Positions 16,928-26,061 of a stretch of 64,000 nt of DNA are shown here, one piece after another. Position numbers and translations under genes: made by a program. The notes under the pieces are model-generated. The model saw only the letters and a list, made by a program, of their open reading frames with translations, did no database searches and was not told the origin of the DNA. The first letter of the stretch is position 1; every line of letters begins with the position of its first letter. The stretch covers positions 62,001-126,000 of the forward strand of contig NZ_QNQZ01000002.1 in assembly GCF_003390935.1 (NCBI RefSeq), in the 5' to 3' direction. This stretch comes from Lewinella sp. IMCC34191 (GTDB taxonomy: Bacteria > Bacteroidota > Bacteroidia > Chitinophagales > Saprospiraceae).

Positions 16928-16974
16928 CTACCGTACTACTCCGCCGGCAAAGCCGGCGACTCCCAACTACCGTA
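16928..16974 (-). repeat. Composite hairpin cassette, right inverted copy
   Basis: Plus strand reads CTACCGTACTAC, TCC, a hairpin with 7-bp stem and AAA loop (CGCCGGC-AAA-GCCGGCG, 16942-16958), then ACTACCGTA. Reverse-complemented, the flanks match those of the left copy while the hairpin core differs. The stop codon of the alpha-2-macroglobulin gene (16967-16969) lies inside its outer flank. Confidence 0.75.
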
Positions 16975-19900
16975 CTATAATTCTGCCTCCGGCAGAATTC
17001 CCCCCAAATTCAGGAGCATACATACACTCCACCCGGCCCAGCCCATTGCTGAAGCTGCCGGCGTAGGTGGTGAAGAGGTCGTACTCCAGGGTGTAGGTGC
17101 CCTTGGGTAGGTCGCTGATGAAGAAATTGGTGGCCAGGTCGCCCGGGGCGAAGTAGTAGCCCAGTCCGTTTTGATAGGTGTAGGCGGAGAGGGCGTCTAC
17201 GGGTTCGAAGGTGGCGGCGCGGCGGTCCTTGACGTGGACGTAGTCCATGTCGCGGTCGCTGGTGACGGTGAGGCGGACGGTAACGCGGTCGCCGGGGGCG
17301 AGCGTGGCGTCTTCAGCCAGGGGTTCGAGGTGGTCGCCGGTACGCAGGAACAGCTGCCGCTCAAGAGTGAGGGGACCGTTGTGGCTCTCCTCTACTTGCT
17401 CGGCTACCTCGGTGTACTGCCAGTAGATGCCACCCCACACGAGGTCGTTTCCGGTGTTGCTGACGCGGACCTTGGCCAGATCGCGATTTACTTCTTCTGC
17501 GGGCAGGCGCAGTTCGAAGGCTCCGGTTGCGGCCTCGGCCTGCTGCTGGAGGGCGGCTATCCGGTCGCTCAGGTCACGGGAAGCGTTGGGCCAGCGGGCC
17601 TTGAGGGGTACCGTGGTTTTGCCGACGGTAAAGTTTCCCTCGGCGTTCAGCAGGGCGAAGACGGCCGCGGCGGTCGATTTGGTGGTGGGCCAGGCATTGG
17701 TGCGCTTATTGGTCAGCAGCCAGAGGCGCATATCGTCCATTTCCTCGGATTGGGGATCGATGGTCCGGAAGGCTTCGAGGATCCGGGTGTGGGTCTCGAT
17801 GGGCAGGTTGTTCCAGCGGACACCACGCTCGTACTTCCAGTACATGCCAAATTCGTCGGAGTGGATGGCGCGTTCCCGCAGGCTCTCCAGAATCAGGGTG
17901 GCGCGGTCATTTCCGGCCGCATCCGCGATGAGGGCAACCAGGGCCTGCTCGTAGAGACCGTAGCCCGTCCAGGTGGCGAAGGCCCGATCCCGGAAGAAAG
18001 TCAGTGCTTTGCTATCCAGTGCGCCGATCTTGGCGAACCGGCTCCGGGCGTAGAGGTAGTGGACCTGCAGGGCCGTAGGACGATATTCCTGACGGAGTTT
18101 TACCGAGTCCTTTGTCTCGCCGAAGAGGCGGTCGTACTGCTTCTCCATTTCGCCGTCGAGGTAGCCGATCGCGGCATCGGTGATGCGCTGCACGGTCGAT
18201 TCCTGGCTGCCGTCGATCACGTCCAGCTCCCGCATTCGACCGAAGGTTTCCAGTACGTACTGCGTCATGTAGGGGTTGGACGGTCCGCCGGGGAACCAGC
18301 TGTACGATCCGTCGCTCTCCTGGCGGGCGGCGAGCTTGGCCAGGGCCTGCTTTTGCTCTTTCGCCAGTTTGGTCAGTTGGAAGAGATCGGCGATACGGGC
18401 GCGCTGCTCGCTTTCCGACTGGGCTTCCCGTACCCAGGGGGTTTCGGTGAGCAGGGCGGACTTCAGGTCCTGATTCCGTTCCAGTTCGCTGAGCAGGGCG
18501 GTGCTATCGGATTGCCACTTCCGGAAGACCTCCTCCAGCACGGGCTTGGTCGATACCGTTGCATAGGCCAATTGGTTGGCGAAGAAACGGTTGGCCAGCT
18601 GCTCGGTGCAGTCGTAGGGGTATTCCATGAGATAAGGCAGCGCCTTGAGGGCCAGCCAGGCGGGGTTGGTGGTGGCCTCGAAGGTGTAGCTGACCTGCTC
18701 GAGCGTTTCGCTGTCAAAGTCGGCCAGACCGGGGAGTTCGACGGTCTTCGTGTCGCCGCGGCGTAGGTAGAAGGGTACCCGCGCGGTAACGAGCGTGCGG
18801 TCGCTCAGTACGGGGATCACGTTTTCCTCACCGTCGCTGAAGCTGGCACTGCGGGCGATGATGCGGTAGCCCACCGGTCCCTCCAGCGCTTTTCCTTCCG
18901 GCACGTAGAGGGCAAAGCGGGCGGTAGCGGACCCCTGGGCATTCAGGCTTACGGATTGACTGGAAAGGTTTTCTACCTGCGCTCCGCCGCCCGAAAATTC
19001 GCTCAGGGGGATGGTTTCGCCGGTTTGCGGGTTGAAAAGCTCCAGCTCGACGGTGGCGTCCATTGCACCGTCGGTGGTGTTGGATACGCGGGCGGTGAGC
19101 TCGATGCGGTCGCCTTCCCGCAGGAAGCGGGGCACGTTGGGCAGGACCATCAGTTCCTTCTGGGTGACAATCTCCCGCTCGGAGATGACGTAGCGCAGCG
19201 CCTTGTCGTGGCTGAACAGCCGGAACTTCCAGGCGGTAAGCGCCTCGGGACTGGTGAAGCTGATGCGCAGGGCACCGTCGTCGCCGGCGGTTAGTTCCGG
19301 GAGCCAGAAGGCGGTTTCCTGGAGGTTGGTGCGGATGTTGACCGGCTCTTCTTCCTGGGGGGTCGTAGGTTCGGCGGGAGGTGGCGGCGGGGGTATGTTG
19401 CCCGCCGCGGCTGAGTCCATAATGGCGGCCTCCTCTTCTACTGCCTCGAAACGTTGGACGGAACTGGCGCGCATCGTAATGCCACGTACTTTACCCAGCA
19501 GCATGCGGGAGATATTTCCCGAGTTTGGGAGGAGTAATTCGGGCAGACTTGGCACCGTATCGCTGACCGGGTCAACCTGCCGGCCGTACGGACGACCGTA
19601 CGCACTGCCGAAACTTCCCCCTTCCGTCAGCGACGGACCACCGTAAAAGGTGGGGTACGGCGAGAAGGTCCAATCCTGCCCCGCGTAAAGTTGATCCAGG
19701 CTGGCGTCGTACATCGTAGCCAGGGCGGCCGCGGCGGCGGGCTCGCCGTCGGGGGTGCGCAGCTCGATGGTCCACTGCTCGGGCTCGCCGGGGCGCAGGC
19801 GGTCGCGGAAGGTAGCGTAGGTGACTTCCAGTTTCTTATCGTCCCAGGGCAACTCCAGTTGGCGGCGCTCGGTGAACGAACGGTTCAGGCGCACGAAGGC

Positions 19901-22900
19901 CAGCTCGAACATCAGTCCCCCCCGGTCTTCCTCCGTAGGTGTGTAGCTCAGTGTGAGGCTTCCGTCGGATTCGTCGCGCCGCAGGTCGATCCCGCGCCGG
20001 CTCTGCCACTGGCTCAGGACGAGCGGTAATTCTACCGCGGAGATGAGGCGGAAGGTCAGCTTCTCCCCTACCCGCACGGTGTCGTTGAGCCGGTCGAGTT
20101 GGTAGAGCACACCGGCCGGCAGCTCGGCTTCACCGGCGTCGTACACGCTGAAGGTGGCCGGTTGGCCGGCGGTGCCGTCGGGGTAGTTCCATTCGATCCG
20201 GTAGTGGCCTACGGCAAATGTGGCGGCGAGGCGCAGGTAATTTGTTTCCCCGCTAACCGTCAGGCTTTCCTCGAAGATTGCGTCCCCGTCAGCGGGCCAT
20301 TCCGCCAATTCGGGTACCGGAGCATAGGCCAGATAGGGGAAGTTGCGTTCGAAGGCGCTGGGGTTGATCACGGGTCGGTCAGGCATCGCCCAGGGGCGGT
20401 CCAGCAGGGCGGCGTTAGGCTTGATGACGGGAATGACGCGAACGTCAATCCGCACGTTTCCCTCGCCGTCGCTAAGGACGTTCAGGGTGAGGCTATCGCC
20501 GCGGTCGACGGTTTCCCGCTCCGGCGTGACGGCTACGGCCGGCCGCTCCCCGCGCAGGGCAACGGAGGTGGTCGCCTCGTGGGTTTCGCCAGTGGGGTCC
20601 GTCACGTCCGCCTCGACTACGAAGCGGTAGCGGCGGTAGCCGGGAGCCCGCAGGCTGGGCGGCACGGTGAAGGTTACATCGAAAGTGCCGGCTTCCCCGG
20701 TCTCGGTGGTGCCGCTGGTGAGCAGTTCGCGCTCATTCCCGCCACCGCCGCGGAAGTAGTAGAAGGCCCAGCGCACTTCCTCCAGGTAGACCCGGTAGCT
20801 CACCTGTCCCTCGGCCACCGGCGGACCGGCGTAGGTTAGCGCGGTACCGCCGACGGTGACAATTTCTCCGGCCGGAGCGCTATCGGGCCCATCCAGGCTG
20901 ACTTCGAAGCGAGGGCGCTTGTATTCCTCGACCTGGAAGCTTGCGCTACCATTGTCGGTCTGGATGGTAAACCCACCGGTAAGCCCGCCTTCGGGTAGTT
21001 CAAAATCCAGGCTGAAGCGACCGAAGGCATCGGAGGTGACGTCCCGGCTGGTCACTTCCTGGTAATTGGCATCTCGGAGAGTGACCGTTACCTGATCGTT
21101 CGGCAGAATGGCCGGCATCTCGTCGCGGTCCCGGCGGAAGCGTAGGCCGTAGACGTGCACGGTCTGACCGGGGCGGTAGATCGGTCGGTCGGTCAGTAAG
21201 GTGGTGTAGTCCGTAGCATTCCGGTCGCCCTCGGTCCGATCGTATTGGTACTGATCGATGACCAGGCGGTCGTTGTTTTGCCGGCGGGTCAGGACGAGCC
21301 GGTAGTTCACGTAGCGATCGCCGGCGGGAAGCTCGAAGGTGCCCCGATCGTCGGTGCGGCGGGTGCCGATTTCCCGGTACTGCCCCCGACGCCCTTCGCG
21401 GAGAACGGTAATGGCCACGTCGGTGAGTGGTGCCCCGGAAAGCCCGTCGGTGACCTGCATATAGGTGCCCTCTTCGCCGTTGATCCGTTGAGCGGCGATA
21501 TTGCTGACCTGAAAATCAACGACGGTAAAGGTGGTTTCTTCGGCCGACAGGTCCTCGCTATTGGCGACCACCAGTCTATAGCCGCCGGCGGGGAGGGGGT
21601 CGAGATCGAGCTCCGTGCGGTGCGTGCCGAAGTCATCGTTCGTTTGCAGCCCCTGATTTCCGCGGGCCACCTCTTCCATTCCAGCCAGCTCTTCCAGCAG
21701 GCGATCGGTGCGGTAGCGGGGTTGCTGGCCGTCCGCGGGATCCATGGCGTAGACCCGGTAGTAGGCCCGGTCTACGTTGCGATACCCCAGGCTTACCAGC
21801 AGGTGCTCCTTCAGTGGATAAAAGGAATACGTTTCGGCGGTCAGGCTACGCTGACGGATGCTGGCCCGCAACTGGCCGGCCCGGGCGCGGGCCACGGCTT
21901 CCTCCCCTACCCTGTCCAGTAATTCCAGGGCCCGTACCCGGGGACGTTCCCCGAGGGACTCGTCGTCGCGGTCGAGCACTTCGGCCATTTCCACGAGAAT
22001 GCGGTCGCGGGTATCGACGCCGACGTAGCTATCGTACATCCGTTCCAGGGCGCTGAGGTAGGAGCTATCCGCCGCACCCAGCACACGCACGAAATGCATC
22101 CGCTGCAAATCCGCGTAGAGGAGGGCCGGTCCGCCGGCGTCCAGGTGGTAGGTGATCCATTGCTGGTAAAGGGACAGCTTGCGGGGCGTTCCCTTCCGTA
22201 AGTCGTAGCTCAGACCGAGATCGATCGCCGCAAAGGCTTCCGCCGGTACCAGCAGCGAGGCCGGATCGACCGTTCGATCGTCGGTAACGGACCCCAACCC
22301 ACTACCAAGTACGTTCATGGCCCGGTCGACGATCAGGTCGTAAAGCGTGGGTAACTCGTCGGTCCGCCCGTCTCCGCCTTCGATAAGTCCGGGGATTTCC
22401 ACCAGCGGCGTGCGGTTCTCGCTGGTCAGCTCCAGAGCACGGTAAATATGACGCTGACTCAGGTAGAGTAACTGATCCAGGCCGTAATCGGCCAGCGCGA
22501 GTGTATCGGGCACACCTTCTTCCCCCGCGGTAGTCAATTGGCTCAGTCGGTAGCTGTTTTGTTCGGCGTACTGGTGGTACGTCTCGCCGAGCAGCAGGTG
22601 GGCCAGCGCGGTATACACCTCCAGATCGGGATGCGCCGCAGTGGCTTCCCGCAAAAGAACGACGGTAGCCTGCTGGCCGTCCTCCTCCAGTGACTGGACG
22701 AAAAGGGCGCGGTAGGCCAGGCTGCGAGCCATATGATCCTGCCGGTCGTCGGCCAGGGCTTGCGTGAATAAATCTTCGGCGGCCGTGAGGGCGCTGCGGT
22801 AGTTGCCTTGCTTACTTAGCGATTCAATATTGGCGTAGGCATCGTCGTATTGGGCCATAAGGGTTCCCGCCAGGAGGGCGAGCAGTAGGATAAAGAGAGG

Positions 22901-22906
22901 GCGCAT
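16967..22906 (-). CDS. Alpha-2-macroglobulin family protein
   Basis: 1979 residues with a signal peptide (1-18, no lipobox). Recognisable parts: a long N-terminal helical region unlike the enterobacterial proteins, an MG2-like stretch with TDRPIYRPGQTVHVYG, further MG domains, a Pro/Glu-rich bait-like linker near residue 1170 (NIPPPPPPAEPTTPQEE), and the thioester motif CTEQ (Cys1433) in PYDCTEQLANRFF followed by the alpha-alpha barrel region. These proteins trap attacking proteases covalently. The usual partner pbpC is not nearby. A dispersed-repeat copy (18976-18991) encodes GGGAQV, and the last residues come from the hairpin block at 16979-16999. Confidence 0.9.
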   Translation of the reverse strand: MRPLFILLLALLAGTLMAQYDDAYANIESLSKQGNYRSALTAAEDLFTQALADDRQDHMARSLAYRALFVQSLEEDGQQATVVLLREATAAHPDLEVYTALAHLLLGETYHQYAEQNSYRLSQLTTAGEEGVPDTLALADYGLDQLLYLSQRHIYRALELTSENRTPLVEIPGLIEGGDGRTDELPTLYDLIVDRAMNVLGSGLGSVTDDRTVDPASLLVPAEAFAAIDLGLSYDLRKGTPRKLSLYQQWITYHLDAGGPALLYADLQRMHFVRVLGAADSSYLSALERMYDSYVGVDTRDRILVEMAEVLDRDDESLGERPRVRALELLDRVGEEAVARARAGQLRASIRQRSLTAETYSFYPLKEHLLVSLGYRNVDRAYYRVYAMDPADGQQPRYRTDRLLEELAGMEEVARGNQGLQTNDDFGTHRTELDLDPLPAGGYRLVVANSEDLSAEETTFTVVDFQVSNIAAQRINGEEGTYMQVTDGLSGAPLTDVAITVLREGRRGQYREIGTRRTDDRGTFELPAGDRYVNYRLVLTRRQNNDRLVIDQYQYDRTEGDRNATDYTTLLTDRPIYRPGQTVHVYGLRFRRDRDEMPAILPNDQVTVTLRDANYQEVTSRDVTSDAFGRFSLDFELPEGGLTGGFTIQTDNGSASFQVEEYKRPRFEVSLDGPDSAPAGEIVTVGGTALTYAGPPVAEGQVSYRVYLEEVRWAFYYFRGGGGNERELLTSGTTETGEAGTFDVTFTVPPSLRAPGYRRYRFVVEADVTDPTGETHEATTSVALRGERPAVAVTPERETVDRGDSLTLNVLSDGEGNVRIDVRVIPVIKPNAALLDRPWAMPDRPVINPSAFERNFPYLAYAPVPELAEWPADGDAIFEESLTVSGETNYLRLAATFAVGHYRIEWNYPDGTAGQPATFSVYDAGEAELPAGVLYQLDRLNDTVRVGEKLTFRLISAVELPLVLSQWQSRRGIDLRRDESDGSLTLSYTPTEEDRGGLMFELAFVRLNRSFTERRQLELPWDDKKLEVTYATFRDRLRPGEPEQWTIELRTPDGEPAAAAALATMYDASLDQLYAGQDWTFSPYPTFYGGPSLTEGGSFGSAYGRPYGRQVDPVSDTVPSLPELLLPNSGNISRMLLGKVRGITMRASSVQRFEAVEEEAAIMDSAAAGNIPPPPPPAEPTTPQEEEPVNIRTNLQETAFWLPELTAGDDGALRISFTSPEALTAWKFRLFSHDKALRYVISEREIVTQKELMVLPNVPRFLREGDRIELTARVSNTTDGAMDATVELELFNPQTGETIPLSEFSGGGAQVENLSSQSVSLNAQGSATARFALYVPEGKALEGPVGYRIIARSASFSDGEENVIPVLSDRTLVTARVPFYLRRGDTKTVELPGLADFDSETLEQVSYTFEATTNPAWLALKALPYLMEYPYDCTEQLANRFFANQLAYATVSTKPVLEEVFRKWQSDSTALLSELERNQDLKSALLTETPWVREAQSESEQRARIADLFQLTKLAKEQKQALAKLAARQESDGSYSWFPGGPSNPYMTQYVLETFGRMRELDVIDGSQESTVQRITDAAIGYLDGEMEKQYDRLFGETKDSVKLRQEYRPTALQVHYLYARSRFAKIGALDSKALTFFRDRAFATWTGYGLYEQALVALIADAAGNDRATLILESLRERAIHSDEFGMYWKYERGVRWNNLPIETHTRILEAFRTIDPQSEEMDDMRLWLLTNKRTNAWPTTKSTAAAVFALLNAEGNFTVGKTTVPLKARWPNASRDLSDRIAALQQQAEAATGAFELRLPAEEVNRDLAKVRVSNTGNDLVWGGIYWQYTEVAEQVEESHNGPLTLERQLFLRTGDHLEPLAEDATLAPGDRVTVRLTVTSDRDMDYVHVKDRRAATFEPVDALSAYTYQNGLGYYFAPGDLATNFFISDLPKGTYTLEYDLFTTYAGSFSNGLGRVECMYAPEFGGNSAGGRIIVR
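16979..16999 (-). repeat. Hairpin with 9-bp stem and 3-nt loop, within the alpha-2-macroglobulin C-terminal codons
   Basis: A perfect 9-bp inverted repeat around the loop TCC. It encodes part of the last residues of the alpha-2-macroglobulin (NSAGGRI), showing that the reading frame has run into the repeat block. Confidence 0.65.
18976..18991 (+). repeat. Dispersed 16-bp repeat, copy 4
   Basis: Perfect CCTGCGCTCCGCCGCC preceded by TTTTCTA and followed by CGAAAATT. It lies antisense within the alpha-2-macroglobulin gene, read as GGGAQV. Confidence 0.85.
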
Positions 22907-23010
22907 AGAATAGAGCTTGGTTGTCGTAACGCTCCATTGATGCCGGAGTTAACCGGAGTGCACACGGCTTTCCCGTTAAGAATCTGTGAAAGGATTCTAT
23001 CCACCTTCTT

Positions 23011-23026
23011 CCTGCGCTCCGCCGCC
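23011..23026 (+). repeat. Dispersed 16-bp repeat, copy 5
   Basis: Perfect 16-mer whose last base abuts the stop codon (23027-23029) of the T9SS protein gene at 23027-24556, in the 120-bp gap before the alpha-2-macroglobulin gene. Confidence 0.85.
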
Positions 23027-24556
23027 CTACTTCACCATCCGAAGGGCGGTACGCGTTTCCCCGCTCCGGAGCACGACGGTGTAAACGCCGGCCGGCCAAT
23101 CCCCGGTGTCGATAAAGTGACGGGGTGCAGCGCGGAGTGAGGCCGCAAAGAGACGGCGCCCGTCAGCGGCGTATACCTCCGCGTGAACGGCCTGCCCGAT
23201 CAGGGAGGAAGGAGTGGTAAGCTGGATGCGCTCATGAGCCGGATTGGGCGCTAACTGCCAGGGGGCCGCCACGGCACGTTTCTCCCTTGTGCCGGTACTT
23301 AGTGCCTGGTCTGCGGGATGAATGAAGAACTCACTAAAGGAAGTAACTTCCAGTTCGATGACGCCGCCGAGACCGTACGTTCCGTAAGTCCTGACGGAGA
23401 CCGGCTCGCCATTACCGGGATAGGTTCCGGAGCACACCGTGGAAGGTACTTTGCTGATAGCGAGCAGATTGTCCTCGCTAATTACGCCAGTGTCCAGTAT
23501 GGAGCTGAGATCGTCCGCCGATAGGTACAGGCGTACCCGAACACTGTCAGTCGGTTGATTTTGCGGTACGATACTGATGTTGCGGTTGAGGTACACCGCC
23601 CCGCTAGCCTCGTCTTCACGGGGTGGCCCGTCGTAATCGTAATAGCTGACCCTGACCTCCCCGAGAGCTTGGTTATTGGAGATGCTGGCCACGATGCCGG
23701 AGGGGGTGCGGATGTCGATATAGTCATATATCGAGCCGGTACCATCGAAACTTACGGGTTCGACTTCCGTACATCCCTCTCCTTCCGCGATGTAAAAATC
23801 TTGCTCCGTGACGCAGATCTCAAATTCGGCGTGTCGATCGGGATCGGCGGAGTAGATGCGCAAATAGATGCTGTCTTCCAGATTGCTCCAGTTTCGAGTG
23901 CTGGGAAACAACCGGACGGTCCCAATATCTATGCGAATACTGTCTCCCTGCTGTGTCTGTTCGCTGTAATAATGCACCTTAATATCCGGGCTATTACGGT
24001 TGGATTTACTAATAGTAATGGAGTTGAACGGCCCCGAAAATTTGAAGGCGTACCATACATCCTCCTCTTCCGCCAGGGTCCCCCACTCGTCGTTGGCCTC
24101 CCCCGTAGCCAGGTACGTTGTTCCGGTGTACGTGCCGCATGCCTCCAGTTCGGGAACCAGATCGATGGCGTTGACGCGCCGGTCATTAGGGGGCGGGGAA
24201 TTCGCGAGGGTGGAAAAGACCAGGGCTTCCCCGGCCGCGGTCGTATCGGTACCGCAGCGGGCCCGTCCGGTCAGGGAATACCTCGTAGCGGGCAGTAAGC
24301 CTTCCCAGCTTATCCCGTCGGTAAACTCCGTAACGGTCGTATCGAAGGACTCCTGCCCGTTTCCCGTGCCCGGCTCCCATGTGAGGGTGAGCAACAGTTC
24401 GTCCGCGGGGCCCTGCAAGGTCAGGCTATCGACCGCCAACACTACGGAAGCGGAGTCACCGCTTAGTCTTTCGAAAGTCGGCACGGGGCACTGGGCGGCC
24501 AGCGTGCTTCCCAACAGGGCGAAACAAAGTAAGCATCGGATAGTCTTTACAGGCAT
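23027..24556 (-). CDS. Secreted T9SS C-terminal-domain protein, paralogue A
   Basis: 509 residues with a signal peptide (about 1-21). An N-terminal fibronectin-III-like segment is followed by a beta-rich region and a type A T9SS sorting domain at the C-terminus (WQLAPNPAHERIQL ... GDWPAGVYTVVLRSGETRTALRMVK), so the product is exported through the outer membrane and anchored or released. It is a paralogue of the gene at 26062-27600: both begin mature sequence at QCPxP, share a PPNDxR-type motif and an EFSEFFxHP-like segment before the sorting domain. No catalytic motif seen; surface binding or structural role possible. Confidence 0.8.
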   Translation of the reverse strand: MPVKTIRCLLCFALLGSTLAAQCPVPTFERLSGDSASVVLAVDSLTLQGPADELLLTLTWEPGTGNGQESFDTTVTEFTDGISWEGLLPATRYSLTGRARCGTDTTAAGEALVFSTLANSPPPNDRRVNAIDLVPELEACGTYTGTTYLATGEANDEWGTLAEEEDVWYAFKFSGPFNSITISKSNRNSPDIKVHYYSEQTQQGDSIRIDIGTVRLFPSTRNWSNLEDSIYLRIYSADPDRHAEFEICVTEQDFYIAEGEGCTEVEPVSFDGTGSIYDYIDIRTPSGIVASISNNQALGEVRVSYYDYDGPPREDEASGAVYLNRNISIVPQNQPTDSVRVRLYLSADDLSSILDTGVISEDNLLAISKVPSTVCSGTYPGNGEPVSVRTYGTYGLGGVIELEVTSFSEFFIHPADQALSTGTREKRAVAAPWQLAPNPAHERIQLTTPSSLIGQAVHAEVYAADGRRLFAASLRAAPRHFIDTGDWPAGVYTVVLRSGETRTALRMVK

Positions 24557-24589
24557 AGGGAGTTATTTATAGGAATATAGGCCCTTTAC

Positions 24590-24648
24590 ACAACGGGTAT
24601 GGTTCATTTGGCACGAGTGTCATCCGAATGGCATAAAATACCCGTTGT
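24590..24648 (-). promoter_or_regulatory. Nested inverted repeat upstream of T9SS paralogue A
   Basis: A perfect 11-bp inverted repeat (ACAACGGGTAT / ATACCCGTTGT) encloses a second 7-bp stem (CATTTGG / CCGAATG, one G-U pair). The structure starts 34 bp upstream of the start codon of the gene at 23027-24556, so it could be a 5'-leader RNA fold or an operator. No equivalent was seen in front of the paralogue at 27600. Confidence 0.5.
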
Positions 24649-24669
24649 AACTCGCTTGAAATGAAAGGT

Positions 24670-24685
24670 GGCGGCGGGGCGCAGG
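24670..24685 (-). repeat. Dispersed 16-bp repeat, copy 6 (variant)
   Basis: Reverse-strand copy with one substitution (GGCGGCGGGGCGCAGG on the plus strand), followed by TAGAAAAA as in the best copies. Intergenic. Confidence 0.65.
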
Positions 24686-25076
24686 TAGAAAAAGAATTCC
24701 AGGCGGTCTGTTTTCACGGCTCGATCGTACCTGGACCCGGACCAGGTGTGGGCTCCCTGTCGGGCGCACGGGGGACTCCATGGTTTCCGTAGTGGCGACG
24801 GGTAGCTCAAAGCCCCCTCTTTTCAAAAGTCATTTTTCGTGTCCGACAGAAGTTATTCCCCCTCTGCTGCGTTAAGTGGTTATCGTTCAGAAATTGGGAA
24901 ATTATCCAAACCATAATACCTTAGCCCCCCTGAACTGCCCCCCTCTGGACACCGGAAGCAGCCTGACTGCTTCTTACGTCTAAGAATTTAACCACCACCT
25001 TCGGTCCTGGGTCCTTTGGCCCGACCGATACTATTGTTCCGGATTTGCATGCCGGGGCCGTGTCAGATTTGCGCCC

Positions 25077-26060
25077 ATGCACCACTTTTTGCTCCGCCGC
25101 CGGGCCAGCTTGGACCCCTCCCGTTTTCAGGGCTGGGGGCGTCGGCGCGCTTACTTCGAGGGGTGGTACTTCAAGATTGTTATACCGGACGAATATTTTG
25201 CCTACGCCTTTATTCCCGGCATCAGCTACGATGCCACGGGCTGCGGACATAGCTTTCTCCAGGTCCTGGACGGAGCACGCGCCTGCTCTACTTACCACGA
25301 ATACACCATCCACGATTTTCGACCGGCCGCCGATCGGTTCAGTCTGCAGGTGGGTCCACACCACTTTGCCACCGATCACCTTTGCATCGACTTACCCGAT
25401 CTCAACATCGATCTGCAATTCAACGAACTCACCCCCTGGCGTAGACGTCCGTTGGCCCCCGGCGTAATGGGTTGGTACGGCTTCATACCGGGTATGCAGT
25501 GTTACCACGGATTAATCAGCCTGCACCACGGTTTAAAGGGTACCATAACCAGCGCAGGGCAAACCATCAACCCGGCCGGCGGCATAGGATACACCGAAAA
25601 GGACTGGGGACGCGGCTTTCCCGACGCCTGGATTTGGGGGCAGAGCAACCATCTATCCGGCACCGAAACGCCGGCCAGCCTGATGTTCAGCGTGGCCAGT
25701 ATACCCTGGTTGAGCAACAGCTTCCGGGGTTTCCTCTGCACCTTCCTGCTGGAAGGACGGGTATACCTGTTCACCACCTGGAACCGGTCGAAGGTAACCG
25801 TTGACCTGGACCGGCATGCCGAGCAAGTAACCGTAACCTTCACCAGGCGGCGGTACCGGCTGACCATCACCGGCTATCCCGCTCCCGGCGGAGATCTGGC
25901 CAGCCCGATCGGCGGGGCCATGACCGGAAAAATCAACGAGAGCCTGCGGGCGGAACTTCGTGTTCGCCTCGAGCGCAGGGGCCAGGTTGTTTACGACGGC
26001 AAGGCAAGCTGGGCGGGCCTGGAAGTGAGTGAGAACGCCTACGATGGCCTGACCGGATAA
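25077..26060 (+). CDS. Tocopherol cyclase-like family protein
   Basis: 327 residues. Family landmarks: RAYFEGWYFKI near the start, a central YTEKDWGRGFPDAWIWGQSNHL, and the lipocalin-like beta-rich remainder. Plant members cyclise phytylquinols to tocopherols; bacterial members are mostly uncharacterised, so the substrate here is not known. No signal peptide. Inserted between two T9SS paralogues on the opposite strand; its stop is one base from that of the downstream convergent gene. The first codons (CATTTTTTGCTCC region) include an 11-bp partial match to the dispersed repeat (25091-25101). Confidence 0.8.
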   Translation: MHHFLLRRRASLDPSRFQGWGRRRAYFEGWYFKIVIPDEYFAYAFIPGISYDATGCGHSFLQVLDGARACSTYHEYTIHDFRPAADRFSLQVGPHHFATDHLCIDLPDLNIDLQFNELTPWRRRPLAPGVMGWYGFIPGMQCYHGLISLHHGLKGTITSAGQTINPAGGIGYTEKDWGRGFPDAWIWGQSNHLSGTETPASLMFSVASIPWLSNSFRGFLCTFLLEGRVYLFTTWNRSKVTVDLDRHAEQVTVTFTRRRYRLTITGYPAPGGDLASPIGGAMTGKINESLRAELRVRLERRGQVVYDGKASWAGLEVSENAYDGLTG

Positions 26061-26061
26061 A

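Larger units (their letters stand above)
24557..25076. other. Divergent intergenic region with a large inverted repeat
   Basis: A 520-bp gap between divergent genes. It holds the 59-nt inverted repeat at 24590-24648, a variant dispersed repeat at 24670-24685, and a perfect 7-bp hairpin (GAAGCAG / CTGCTTC, 24955-24973). No convincing small gene in either strand. A CAGATTTG box (one mismatch to TAnnTTTG) ends 5 bp before the tocopherol-cyclase-like ATG. Confidence 0.5.

Noticed and set aside
17171-18766. A 531-codon plus-strand open frame
   Set aside because: It lies wholly antisense to the alpha-2-macroglobulin gene, is glycine/valine-rich and lacks any motif; a shadow of the GC-rich gene.
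25091-25101. An 11-bp partial match to the dispersed repeat at the tocopherol-cyclase-like start
   Set aside because: GCTCCGCCGCC alone is short and GC-rich; not counted as a full copy.
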